DNA of 64,000 nt from Prostheceraeus crozeri (lineage: Eukaryota > Platyhelminthes > Polycladida > Euryleptidae): the NCBI GenBank assembly GCA_907163375.1, contig CAJQUW010014718.1, positions 1 to 64,000 of the forward strand, given 5' to 3'. Below, piece after piece: positions 42,765 to 53,650 of this stretch. Numbering within the stretch: position 1 is the stretch's first letter; every line of letters begins with the position of its first letter. Made by a program: the position numbers and the translations under genes. The notes under the pieces were generated by a model. It saw nothing but the letters and a program-made list of their open reading frames with translations. It did not search any database and was not told the DNA's origin.

Positions 42765-43316
42765 ATGTGCACATATACCACAGGTCATGTACCAAATTCA
42801 ATATTGAAGAAAGAGTTAGAAAGAGAAGTAAAGAAAAGTGGATTCAAAATTAAAGTTATAGAAACTGCAAAAAATACCATAAAATCAAAATTACAAAGGT
42901 CAAATCCGTTTGAGAAAAAGAAATGCACAGACGACTGCCTAATATGCAAAAATAATGGAAAAGGAAAATGTGATGCGCAAGGAATAATCTACGAAATTGA
43001 ATGTGAAGGATGCAAAGGGGTCTATATCGGAGAAACAGCAAGAAATTCAAAAATCAGAGGAAAAGAACATATGAGGCAATTGAAAGAAAAGAAGGATACT
43101 TCAAGTCTATGGAGACATTGCAAAGAACAACATAACATCATAGAACACGAATTTTCAATGAACGTAACAAGTATACATCATAACAATGCAATGGAACGTC
43201 AAATAACGGAAACATTCAACATCAAAAACAGTTTTCAACAGAAAAAGATCGTCATCAACAACAAAACAGAGTGGAACCAACCAAACATGCCAACGGTAAC
43301 AATACAGAAAAACTAA
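42765..43316 (+). CDS. Penelope-like element GIY-YIG endonuclease frame (5'-truncated)
   Basis: A frame of 183 codons. CTDDCLICKNNGKGKC is the Cys-rich zinc-binding motif found ahead of the nuclease in Penelope-like elements. It is followed by IIYEIECEGCKGVYIGETAR (the GIY-YIG core, with the usual I-Y and Y-I-G positions), then the catalytic Arg/His region SKIRGKEHMRQL and an LWRHCKEQH segment. In these elements the nuclease follows a reverse transcriptase; no RT is visible upstream of 42765, so this is a 5'-truncated copy, or, less likely, a free-standing nuclease gene. The nuclease part itself is open throughout. Confidence 0.75.
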   Translation: MCTYTTGHVPNSILKKELEREVKKSGFKIKVIETAKNTIKSKLQRSNPFEKKKCTDDCLICKNNGKGKCDAQGIIYEIECEGCKGVYIGETARNSKIRGKEHMRQLKEKKDTSSLWRHCKEQHNIIEHEFSMNVTSIHHNNAMERQITETFNIKNSFQQKKIVINNKTEWNQPNMPTVTIQKN

Positions 43317-43594
43317 GGAGATATAAGATGGTAATGAAATGTGAGCTATGAACTATGGAACTGCGACTATCTATGAACTGTGGTATGTATATATTGTTCA
43401 TTGATATAGCGGGCTATGTACCAATTTATGCTGTGAATAAAATCAAAATCTCATTATTCCCCCGGAAATTTGCATGTATTTTAATACATAACATGGTAAA
43501 CATTATTCGCCCGCAAATGCGAGCTTCTCAGATTGATAACGTCCACTTGTAAATGTTAATACGAATAGTTCTCTAAAGAAAATTCAACATCTAT

Positions 43595-44533
43595 CTACAA
43601 ATATACAAATACTTTTGCCCCATTTTTCTCTAATACCAACGTTGGCTTTTCGTCCACTTGAGCTTCGCTCCTTGCATTTGTCATCACAATTTGGTTCACT
43701 TGAACATTTTGTGTTGTTGCACTTGACGAAGGCAGCGCCATTGCATATGAATTTGATGATCCACTTACATGTAGTTGTTCATCTTGTGTTGCTTCACCTG
43801 CACATGTACTTGACGAAGGCATCGGCATTGATGAATTCGATGATCCGCGTAGTTGTTCAGTAATTTTCTCAGACAACTTCCTTTTCTTCGCTGATGTCAT
43901 GCGCTTGTTATATCTATCAACTGAGGCGTCGCTTTTCTGATTCGTGACAGCTTTTATTTGGTCGTTTGAAATATCATTCTTCTTTAACCAAGTGACCAAA
44001 GACACTCGAATACAGTGATTCGTATATGTGCCGTGAAGGTTAGCGTCCCTTGATATTGTTTTCATAAGGTCTTGGAGCGAATTTTTTCCAATAACTTCTT
44101 TTTTGCAGTAGAAGCTTTCTCTTGTCCACTTGGACTTGGGGTTGGGAAATAAAGCTGGATTTTCAGTCGGTAGCATGGATAAATATTTCTCCACCCCAGC
44201 TACCGGGCACTTTGCACTGTTGGGAATTTCGTACATTGCCACTTGACGAATATTGCCGTAATCATTGCTTCGGACGTTTTTCTCATTTTCAACTTTCACA
44301 ACAGCAACATATTTCAACTCATCGGGTCCGGATCTAATTTGGATGTCTTCCTTTCGCAAATTTCTAATCCACTCTCTTCCTCGAAACCCGTTGTGGTAAA
44401 TGATGTTAAAGAAAAATTCTTGCTGTAGACGTTGTGGTGTTGAACGATCAAAATACTTGCCAAGGCGAGCCATGTCTTCTTTTTCAATTGGTTGGTATCC
44501 AGATGTTGCATGACAGGACTTTTTGTTTGTCAC
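43595..44533 (-). CDS. Crypton-like tyrosine recombinase, catalytic part
   Basis: An open frame of about 312 codons. HNGFRGREWIRNLRKEDIQI carries the first catalytic Arg; TNHCIRVSLVTWL provides the H-x-x-R box; VDRYNKR has the candidate nucleophilic Tyr. A Ser/Thr-rich tail follows. This matches the DUF3504/Crypton-type recombinases of animals, which cut and rejoin DNA through a Tyr-linked intermediate. The frame opens without an ATG, directly after a plausible acceptor (GACTTTAG at about 44535), so an upstream exon may carry the N-terminal DNA-binding part; otherwise the ATG at 44473 would start it. It sits in the intron of the coiled-coil gene, on the same strand. Confidence 0.7.
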   Translation of the reverse strand: MTNKKSCHATSGYQPIEKEDMARLGKYFDRSTPQRLQQEFFFNIIYHNGFRGREWIRNLRKEDIQIRSGPDELKYVAVVKVENEKNVRSNDYGNIRQVAMYEIPNSAKCPVAGVEKYLSMLPTENPALFPNPKSKWTRESFYCKKEVIGKNSLQDLMKTISRDANLHGTYTNHCIRVSLVTWLKKNDISNDQIKAVTNQKSDASVDRYNKRMTSAKKRKLSEKITEQLRGSSNSSMPMPSSSTCAGEATQDEQLHVSGSSNSYAMALPSSSATTQNVQVNQIVMTNARSEAQVDEKPTLVLEKNGAKVFVYL

Positions 44534-44739
44534 TAAAGTCTTATGTCGAACAGCATATGTAAAAAGGAGAACAAATCGCTACGTGGCGCATCATATTCAC
44601 AGATTAATAATATGTTGATCTGATTGGATTTGCATGCAAGCTTATGCCACCCGTTATGTGATACTTTTGATAGGTTTCATTGGAACTGTGACGAGTTGCC
44701 AGTGACACCCAATCATGTTATGATATCAAAAGTTCAAAA

Positions 44740-45300
44740 ATCTAATTAGTTGGTTTTTTGGCTGAGAATGATGCACAATTCCTTCCAACAAATGAGCGAA
44801 ATCTAAAAATCCGGTAGACGCCAAATGGTCATTTTATGATCACATTGACCAACCTAAACTCTGCCTGAAAATGTCATTCAGAATGCTTAAATATAAGTTA
44901 GAAGATTAACTTTTCTCGACCGAAAGTGCATAAAATTAAAACTTACAATTTGCTGCGCAACGTTTCGCTGCCGCTTCGGCTGGCGCAATAAAAATTTTAT
45001 TGCGAGAAAAGTTCATCCTCCAATTTACGAGTATATTTAATCTGTTCTGCCTACCGATGGCCAAAACACAAAAATTCAGAATGTTCCTCAGAAGACAGCA
45101 GGAAGAGCATCATAACCAAAGGTAACACACCACTCAAGCAGAGTCTGACGCCTAAGTCTCGATGAAAATCATTTCAACAATATCTGCCACGTTTACATTT
45201 TCAGCTCATAACATGCAAGCAATATTTCAACTTAATAACGAATACTCTATTTTTCGGGAATTGAGCTAACATTGCTTCTGATTTTAAGAAATTGCTCATA
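44740..45300. repeat. Dispersed repeat family, copy 1 (interrupted)
   Basis: GGCTGAGAATGATG.., CTCTGCCTGAAAATGTCATT and, after an insertion, AGAAGACAGCAGGAAGAGCAT.. align in order with 53340-53650. The copies are clearly related but diverged. Confidence 0.6.
44886..45073. mobile_element. Small foldback insertion in the dispersed repeat
   Basis: Relative to the copy at 53.3 kb, about 188 extra bases are present here, flanked by a direct duplication ATTCAGAATG (44876-44885 and 45074-45083). The insert contains inverted ends TTAAATATA..ACTTTTCTCG and its complement near 45000-45040. It looks like a MITE, but the inverted ends stop about 33 bases short of the right duplication. Confidence 0.4.
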
Positions 45301-47210
45301 GCCATCGATAGTCAACAATTGACTAATTTCATGATTCTCTCGTTTTCTTTCCATCTACGACTGCAAATGCCCTGCCAATTGAACAGCCAGACAAACCACG
45401 CATACGTAAACAACAACAAGCGGAAGTAATACCTGAACTACCGACACCGCGATGGCCAATTGTGATCACATATTATGCAACTGAAGAAACTGTAATGTTC
45501 ATACCATTCTGAGACCATTAAAATCATTCCATTATATTGAAAACATCGTTAATAATCCATTAAGTAAATGCAGGACGAATGCACACCAATTTGGAAATTT
45601 CCTAGTCACTGAGATCGTACAACAAACAATTTGTCAATGATGTATTGCTGAATTATTAATGTATCCAAATCCATTACCTCCTCTTATACTTTCTTCAGTT
45701 CTCTGAAAACGATCATTCTTGAGAGAAACAAAATTCAACGTATTTCAAGCACAGAATGAGAGAAAGTTATCTCATTTCAAGCGCGTCATGTGGAACAAAA
45801 TATAAATAAGTAAATGGAAAACTCTTATTGAACGATGGCAGATTTATACTCAATTTTCTCAGTATCCCGAATCGGATTAACGTCATTATTTATTCACTGT
45901 GTGTCGCTAATTCCGATGCAACGTATGTAGTAGAGAGGCGGATAGATCTTGCTGCATGATTTCAGTGAAATCAAATGTTCGTCTCTTTCGATTTAGAAAG
46001 AGTCCAGTTATGCTACTTCGAATTCATATCACAATCAAAAGTTCGATCTAAAATAATATTGATGCTTTCAACGATATGTATACTTGTGATGAAAATCAAC
46101 CCCAAGAGAGCAATGCATTGACATTGTCCGGGGCGTTCAGATTCAGTGGTTTGAGACGAGGCAGACAACAGAGTTACTTATGACATAGGAAATTCATTTG
46201 TAGCGGCGGTATGTAATTATATACTTAGATATAACATTATGTCAGCAAAAAATGCAAACAAAATCGAGAAAAAACAGAAAGCTCTGTAGTTTTGAATGTC
46301 GCTGTCAACTTCAGAGTAGTTTTGTCTATTCGTCGGGGAAGCGAGGGTTCTGCAAGTTTTTTCTTACGACATTACGAGGCAATCATCTTTTGCACTCTTT
46401 AGCACCTCAACTTGTTTCACACATTACAAGTTCAATTGCATTTTAGTGCAGCTAAAAGCAGAAACTCATTATTTCCCTTAATCTGCTCGTCTCTTCAACA
46501 TGCATTAGAGATGACTTATATATCTGAATAAAAGTATCTCCAATTCTTACCAAATGTCACTATTTACTCTGTACCAGGTGGACAGGCTGACAGCTCACTT
46601 ATGAAAAAAACCGGAAAATAGTCTACCTGTGTAGTCGATAAGATTCGATCTCAAATTTCTAATTGATAAGATAGCGAGATTGATAGAGATATTTTCATCA
46701 ATACACCCAATAAAGCACGCACGCAACATCATTTTTCAAATTATTGAATGTTTGGGCAAACTTCGTCCGAATTAAGTCTCATGACAAGAATAAAATAGCT
46801 ATATACGGCACATATCGACTGATTAAAATGTTGTCTGAATCATAGTGAGATTTAAATGAAGTGATCATGCATCATATCACATTATCACCATTATGTAGTG
46901 TATAAACTACACTGAACTTCAATAATGCATGCAGCAGTCAAAGATGGAATTAAAATCACTGATACTGGCAGAGTTGAAACAATACACAGAACATGTCTGA
47001 TTTGACATAAAAACAGCTTTCTTGAATGATCAGTTACAACATGTATGTAGCAGCAACCTTTACACCCCACCCCTTGTATTTAATTCAATTCTCGCCGAAT
47101 CTCGAGACCCAGTTAAATCTATACAAAAATTCTAGAATTCCGGAAAAATCAGGAAAATAGTCCACCATGCTTTGTGTTCGAAGACATCAGAATACTTATA
47201 TTCCTTGCTA
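45301..47210. other. Non-coding intron DNA, nothing recognised
   Basis: No coding frame with recognisable motifs. AT-rich with no clear repeat boundaries. Confidence 0.5.
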
Positions 47211-47269
47211 TCCTTACATATAGCCAACTCTACTGACGTCATGTCATTGTTCTTTGAAGAGTTTCCAAA

Positions 47270-47333
47270 CCATATAATCTACTACACCTTCACATGATTT
47301 CTATGATGTGTGATTTTGGAGTAGATTATATGG
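47270..47333. repeat. Hairpin with 14-bp perfect stem
   Basis: CCATATAATCTACT (47270-47283) pairs with AGTAGATTATATGG (47320-47333) around a 36-base loop. CATATAATCT occurs again near 47368, so it may be part of a small foldback element. Confidence 0.7.
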
Positions 47334-47477
47334 ATAGGAAATTTACATAGGGGTCATATAATCTCCTGAAAAATAGAATATAGAAGATCTCTATTCCGCC
47401 AAATTTGTAACAGATAACAACAACATTCACAATAGGCCTAATAAAAAATAAGTCTTTCATTGATGTTCAAAAACATA

Positions 47478-48809
47478 TCATTTAGTGTAGAATTGGTTGA
47501 TGGTCACACTGCAGTGGTTGAATATCGGTTGAAATGATGCTTGAGTTGTAAAATTGACTTGATGTTTTGATGTTTGCGGGCGTATGTCTGTGCTGATAGA
47601 ACCAGTGGATGCTGATGGTTGCTGCCTGTGGTGATAAATAGCATTGCTCATATCTTTCTCGTAGATGCTTGATTCTACATATGCTGCATTGGCAGCATCA
47701 CTTATGCGCCCGGTTTTTTTCTGTGCAATTTCTGTGGCTATGCCTGCCGATAACAAGCGGTTTGTGACTGTTCTTCTTAAGCTAGAGTTGGTTCTGTACT
47801 TCCCTTCGCTTTTCTCTTCTTTTTGGAACAACTTTTTGGTTGCATTTTCGATCGAATGAATACCTAAGGGTGCCGCTTTGTACCAAATTGGTCCTTTCGG
47901 ATTGCGTATGCAAGACAAGTAAAATGCTGGGTGTCCTTTCTTGTTATTCGATTCTGGTCGATGCTTTATGTACTCCTTGTAGAGAGACATGACGCAGCGT
48001 TCTGGATCTTCAGTTAGTGCATAGATGCAGGTTTGTTTGGGTTCCATACGTGCATGCTTCAGACCAAAACTTTTGTTCTTTGAAATCCTCTCAGTGTATC
48101 GCAAGTATTCGCCCGTGTGATCGACTACTAGCATCAATTGTGAATTTTCTCCAAACTCAAGGTCGCGATGTTCTTTTGAAGCCCGTAAGCTCAAATGCAA
48201 TCCGAGATGATAGATGAGTGTGTTGCTTAGTTGCTCTGGAGATGATCTACCAAATTTCTTTTCTTGCCACAGTTCCTCTTCTTCTTCAAATGTGATAATG
48301 TCTGCTCTCCTTTTAGGTTTCACCAAAACCAGACTGGCGCTCTTCTTCATCTGTGCGTTCAGTGATTCACGCGAGCGCTTGAATTGTCTATCAGTTAGTA
48401 GTGAAATGTTCCACTTGAGATTGTTGTTGAAATAATGTTGGATGGAAACAGCGATTTCTTTCAATGTTTGAGGTGGATATCGCTCTCCTTTCACTTTTCT
48501 GACATCCCCATAAAAGTATTGAAGGGTGTAGTCTAATTCGTCGTGTGTAAAATCTTCCATTGGTTTAAGCACTTTGGGGATTCCATCCAGTCTTATTCTC
48601 CACTCCTCCAACCACGTTCGATAGATCTTGATTGCCCATTTGGTCTTATCTCTTGTGTTCTTGGGTATACTGTTCTGATTGTCCTTCATTAGTTCCTCTG
48701 ATGTTGTGCACCCAAACCGACCCACCGATCTTCCTTCTCCTTCAAAATCTTTTGCATCTCCGCACACTTCCATTATGTCTGCAACTGACAAGCCGGTTAA
48801 TTCTTCCAT
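47478..48809 (-). CDS. Crypton-type tyrosine recombinase, full length
   Basis: An intact frame of 443 codons from an ATG. Residues about 45-170 form a SAM-like N-terminal DNA-binding domain (KNTRDKTKWAIKIYRTWLEE, then ISLLTDRQFKRSRESLNAQ). The catalytic domain has LHLSLRASKEHRDLEF (first Arg), a C-terminal box NSSLRRTVTNRLL in the place of H-x-x-R, and Tyr in NAAYVESS after KKTGRISDA. This order is that of animal Cryptons and their domesticated relatives (DUF3504 proteins). The protein differs clearly from the recombinase at 43595 and lacks the His of its HxxR box, so its activity is uncertain. It is in the host coiled-coil gene's intron, on the same strand. Confidence 0.8.
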   Translation of the reverse strand: MEELTGLSVADIMEVCGDAKDFEGEGRSVGRFGCTTSEELMKDNQNSIPKNTRDKTKWAIKIYRTWLEEWRIRLDGIPKVLKPMEDFTHDELDYTLQYFYGDVRKVKGERYPPQTLKEIAVSIQHYFNNNLKWNISLLTDRQFKRSRESLNAQMKKSASLVLVKPKRRADIITFEEEEELWQEKKFGRSSPEQLSNTLIYHLGLHLSLRASKEHRDLEFGENSQLMLVVDHTGEYLRYTERISKNKSFGLKHARMEPKQTCIYALTEDPERCVMSLYKEYIKHRPESNNKKGHPAFYLSCIRNPKGPIWYKAAPLGIHSIENATKKLFQKEEKSEGKYRTNSSLRRTVTNRLLSAGIATEIAQKKTGRISDAANAAYVESSIYEKDMSNAIYHHRQQPSASTGSISTDIRPQTSKHQVNFTTQASFQPIFNHCSVTINQFYTK

Positions 48810-48984
48810 TTCATTCGTCCTTTACTATTGCAGTATGAGAATAAAGTGTCATTATGATTTACAAATTTCAAATTCTAATTTGTTGATTACGTAGTGGTTT
48901 GGATGGATCAAGGAAGTCTAGAAAACTATGCAGGTCCAGAAATCCTCATATGGATGCGAGCATAGATTTCTAAGTTGTATCGTT

Positions 48985-49104
48985 GGCTATATAATGTTAA
49001 GCTACTGATTTTCGGATTTCAATGGTATCAGAATTCACTCGTCCTTCGGACTCGTGGATTCTGACCATTGAATATCCTCAAATCAGTAGCTTATCATATA
49101 CAGA
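48985..49104. repeat. Palindromic foldback element, about 120 bp
   Basis: AAGCTACTGATT (48999-49010) matches AATCAGTAGCTT (49081-49092), and pairing continues inward with few mismatches to the centre GTCCTTCGGAC. It is a foldback MITE-like sequence. Confidence 0.7.
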
Positions 49105-49849
49105 GATGACTTTTACGTATCTCTTTGCACATTTGTTACATTCAATCAAGTAAACATGTAAAAGTATGTATTTGCATGACCAGTCTTCGCGTAGCCATGT
49201 ATTTTGAGCACAATCAGTTTATATCGTCTAGCTGTTTGGTAAACAAACAACACAATGAGCGAAATTGGATATGTAAAAGTGTACAATTTCCGTCATTTGA
49301 TTATGTGCATTGTACATGCAATTGTATTATTTTATTACTTCAACTATCTACGACGTATCAGAGTCTCCATGAACATTCTCTAGACGGAAGCAAAGTGTTA
49401 TGAATACATAAGAGGAGAAAAGCTATAAGAAAAAGAAATATATAAAACATGTTAGCAGTGTCATCTGCTATAATGATTCAATGTTGTCTAATATACATCA
49501 CAGGTGTGCAGTAGTCCCAAAATCAAGCCTGAGCACGATCCGAATGTTGTCTGTCAATTCGTGAATTGACGCCAATTACAAAGAGTTGCTTTTACTGCTT
49601 CCGTTTTAGGGAAGTCTGTCTATTTAGTGTGCTTCAGCCAAGCTATCTTCCAAGTCAATCTCGAAGAGAATGTAAGTTAAATACACTTGCAATGAAAATT
49701 GCAATAACTATCATAATTCACGATTCATGATTAATATAACAGCGATACCTAAAATCCATAAATCAGTTGTAACATTCTCAAAATATGATGATTTTTTACG
49801 TAAACCGAACCCGATCGGATTCGGGTCTCGCATGCACACCTCTAGTATA

Positions 49850-51587
49850 CGTGGTGAGATCAAAAATGATTTAGACTCGACCAGAAGGAATAATGCTACG
49901 ACTTAGATATTTCACACTGAATGACTAATGGGTATATAGGTAACAAATATCGTATTGATAACTTTCATTGATATTTTTTTCTTTAGTATTTTTATCGATT
50001 TTAAATATTTAGCATTTTTCAGCATTTTAGTTGATTTTTCCATATATTTCCTTAACTTCCCTCTGAATACATGCTACAGAAGTACAACAGCTAATCCACA
50101 GAATGTTAATTTCAAAAGTACACTTCTAATCCACAAAATGTTTATTTCAAAAGTAAATACATGTCATTTCTTCTCAATATAACCCCTCTCATTCTCTACA
50201 CACTTGCTCCACCTTTTAGGAAGTTCTCGAAAAGCCTCGTGGAAAAAGTCTCGACTTCTGGAATTGAAAAATTCCATCACAGCATCTTTCACATCCTCAC
50301 TATTAGCAAAACGCTCTCCCCTGAGATGATGCTTTAGACAGCGGAATAAGTAATAGTCACTTGGAGCTAAGTCGGGGCTGTATGGGGGATGAGGAAGCAC
50401 ATGAAAGTCTGAGTCTTCAATTGCAGTTGTAGCGGTCGCTGCAGTATGGATGGGCGCGTTGTCGTGTAGTAGATAAAGATTCTGGTTGCGGGGTTTTCGA
50501 ACACTTTGACGTACTTTACGAAGTTGCTCACAGTAGTACTCGGCATTCAGTCGCTGATGTCGGTCGGCGAAATCCATATGAACAATGCCGCAGCTGTTCC
50601 AGAAGTGTCAGCATCAAGCATCTTCGATGGTTGGTCCCACTGCGCAGTTTCCGAGTTGCTGACTCACCAGGAAGTAATTCATTGGAAGACCGTCAATCCT
50701 CAGGCAAGTACAGTGATAACGGTGTCTCGTCCTCCATTGCTTAGGAAGGCATCACCCAAACTCTGATGATCGATCAATTGATTGCAGCACTGAAGGCGAC
50801 GGTCGCACATCTCAGAAGTTAGAAAGTAGGGAACAAATCTTGAACACAGTTTCCTGATGCCCATTTCGGAAAGAAGATTTACAACGCTACCGAAAGACAC
50901 GTTCAGTTTTTCTGCAAGCTCTTTCTTAGCGATTCGCCGATCTTCATACACAATCCTCTTCAACTTGTCTTGGTGGTCATCCCCGATCTCAATAGGTCTT
51001 CCTGTGGACTTGCGATCTGTTACATCCAGCCTTCCAGATTGAAACTCCTTGATCCAGTTATAGACGGTGGCTCTACATGGTGCCTCATCACCATATGCAG
51101 CAGAAAGTTCGGATATTATGGATTGGTTATCGTAATGACAGAGAAAAAGAAACCGAATAACACTTCGATACTCAACCGCTGGAAGCATTGTCTTGAAATG
51201 AATGCAAATCTTGTCTTTCTGTGGAATGCGACTGACCTTTGAACACAACTCACACTCGGTATCGCTCGTCATTGTTATAACAATCAAAACAACTGAATAC
51301 GTTGATGAATGCAACTCAGACCCTATTGAAGCTTATGCAAGTCATGTTCGAAGTAAATATATCGGTCAAAATACTTTCAAGAAAAGAAATGTATGGAAAA
51401 AATCAAGTAAAATGCTGAAAAATGCTAAATATTTAAAATCGATAAAAATACTAAAGAAAAAAATATCAATGAAAGTCATCAATACGATATTTGTTACCTA
51501 CATACCCATTAGTCATCCAATGTGAAATATCTAAGTCGTAGCATTATTCCTTCTGGTCGAGTCTAAATCATTTTTGATCTCACCACG
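49850..51587. mobile_element. Mariner element with about 205-bp inverted repeats
   Basis: The inverted repeats 49850-50055 and 51383-51587 begin CGTGGTGAGATCAAAAATGA and are nearly identical. They are bounded by TA on both sides (49848-49849 and 51588-51589), the mariner target duplication. The total is 1738 bases. The long, well-preserved repeats suggest a fairly recent copy, while the transposase gene inside is broken. A short tandem pair (CTAATCCACA..TTCAAAAGTA) lies at about 50080-50160. Confidence 0.9.
50164..51188 (-). pseudogene. Mariner transposase, broken
   Basis: The 5' part (from the ATG at 51188 to about 50700) encodes the paired helix-turn-helix DNA-binding region: EYRSVIRFLFLCHYDNQ, ATVYNWIKEFQSGR, KKELAEKLNVSFGSVVNLL. 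The 3' part (50577-50164) encodes the catalytic end: YLLHDNAPIHTA with the second Asp, and PPYSPDLAPSDYYLF with the third acidic position. The first catalytic segment, DETPLSL, is readable in another frame near 50735, so at least two frame changes separate the parts. The D34D-type spacing fits mariner. The copy cannot make a complete transposase. Confidence 0.85.
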
Positions 51588-51589
51588 TA

Positions 51590-53339
51590 CATCTTTGTGT
51601 GTGATGGAGGAGTGTTGGTGTGTGATGGGAGAGTCGACAGAGTATTGATAATGACCATGCAGACTGGGATCTGGAGGTACATATATCATCAAGAGATTAA
51701 CTTCAATCACAATCCTTTCGGGCCCACCGTTTTTAGGACTCAAGTGGGTAGCTCCACCAATCTTTCGATTTATGGGATTTTCTGGTACTGATGTTCGAAA
51801 TTTGAACTTGAAGGTTTCTATGATCTCATTAAACGTAACACGTTGATAGATTATCTATCAATAAAATACACACAATATTTTAAAAATGACCCTGGTTCCA
51901 TAAATGCAAATATTCATTGCACAATTTGAACAATAGGGAAGGAAGAGACTTGCATTAAGAGTGACAACTGAGCGCCTTCAAAGTCAGAAAAGTTGAGCCT
52001 GCGATGCAATTGCACAGTAAACAGTAATTGAATCGACATCGTCTCACCTTTCCTCATTTATAACTTCATTTCCTTATGCACAATGCACTCTACTGACAGC
52101 ATAGCAACAATAATGCAATATTGTCTGAATGACTGAATGATTAAATCATCGATGTGAGGCAACAGATGACATTTGAGAAATGAAAAGTTTGGTGGACAAA
52201 TAGTCTCATTCAAGAGTTGAATTCTTATTCCTCACAAAATTAAATTTTGCTTAGTAGCATCACAGGATAGCAATAAAATCCCAACGCCAAAAATTCGAAC
52301 TTTAAGAAAAGTCCACCTTCTTTTCAAAAACGCTGGAAAGTACAAATGAATGTATTAAGTGAAATAATTGTCTCGTATTTTACATATACATGTAGAAATT
52401 GTAGATAATCAGAAAGGCATTCAAATATTTTCGAATTTTTTACTTTTTCGTACACTGAAATGACTTTTCGACTACTTCAACTGTACAACAGCATAAACTT
52501 ATCAATAAATTATTTACAAAAACAGATTTGTACAAATATATGACAGGTATGAGACATATTTTGTACCAGAATATTTAGAGTACTGATGACTAGCGACGAC
52601 TAGAAGCAAAGTGAAAAAAACAAAGGGTGATAGCTCTTTATAATAACCAAACAACAGAAAATCGCAACAAATCAGCTGTTAAGCCAACATTTTATAGCTA
52701 GTTCTACGGTGAGCGTTTGCATATACGAATTGAAAAATACAAAATTACAGCAATCACGAAAATGTCAGCAGCACATTGGTGCAGGATCAGCTTTGCGACT
52801 TATTGGTCGTACGGTCGAGTCCTGAGAACGCAGTTGGAGTCGGCTGCCGTCTGACATATGCCGTCATACAAAATAATCGCAAGAATATTACAATTTTGGG
52901 CACCAAGCCCACAATCTGTTGGGCCCATCTTATGCATGGCAACTTGATCCAGCGTTTTTATCGCATTTCTTTCACTGTGCTCGTAAATTAAAGTTCAGTC
53001 CTTTAAGGGATTTTCTAATTACTAATAATGATAATAATAATACATGCTACTCGCATATGTTTTTCAAAAGAAATAAAAATCATAATTCGAACGGAAGCAT
53101 GCAAATTCCTACATATTGTTAATGAAAGAACTTAACGAAATCCAATTGCATTTTAACTTTGCAAGAAGATCAAAAATTGAAATCATCTTGGATTCTTACA
53201 AACTCGATCAACTTACTAACTGCGATTTAAGTGGAGTCTAAAACGATACGTGTCACTATGCAAATATCATATCTATCGGAGGTTCTTCATTGTATTCAAT
53301 GGACTATGCTAGGAAACGCCATTTCAAAAATCCATTGAC
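51590..53339. other. Non-coding intron DNA, nothing recognised
   Basis: AT-rich sequence without recognisable genes. A GT-rich patch (GTGTGATGG..) occurs at 51597-51630. Confidence 0.5.
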
Positions 53340-53650
53340 GCTCAGATAGCTCTACTAGCATTTTGGGCTGAGAATGACGTACAATTCTTATCAGCGAAAT
53401 TAGCGAAATCAAAAAATTTGGCACCCGCCGACTGGTCACTTTATGATGACACTGACCGACCGAAACTCTGCTTGAAAATGTCATTCAGAATGATTATCAG
53501 GAGACAGCCGGAAGGGTATTAGGATCAAAAGTATCACACAGCTCAGGGAAAGTCTGACCATGCTATCTCTTTCTCAAAGACCGGTGGCGAAGTGATAATC
53601 ATTGCAGCATCTTCCACGCTTACATTCAGCTAACAAATGTTAGCGATAAA
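53340..53650. repeat. Dispersed repeat family, copy 2
   Basis: This copy lacks the insertion seen in the copy at 44.7 kb and shows the uninterrupted junction CATTCAGAATGATTATCAG. Confidence 0.6.
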
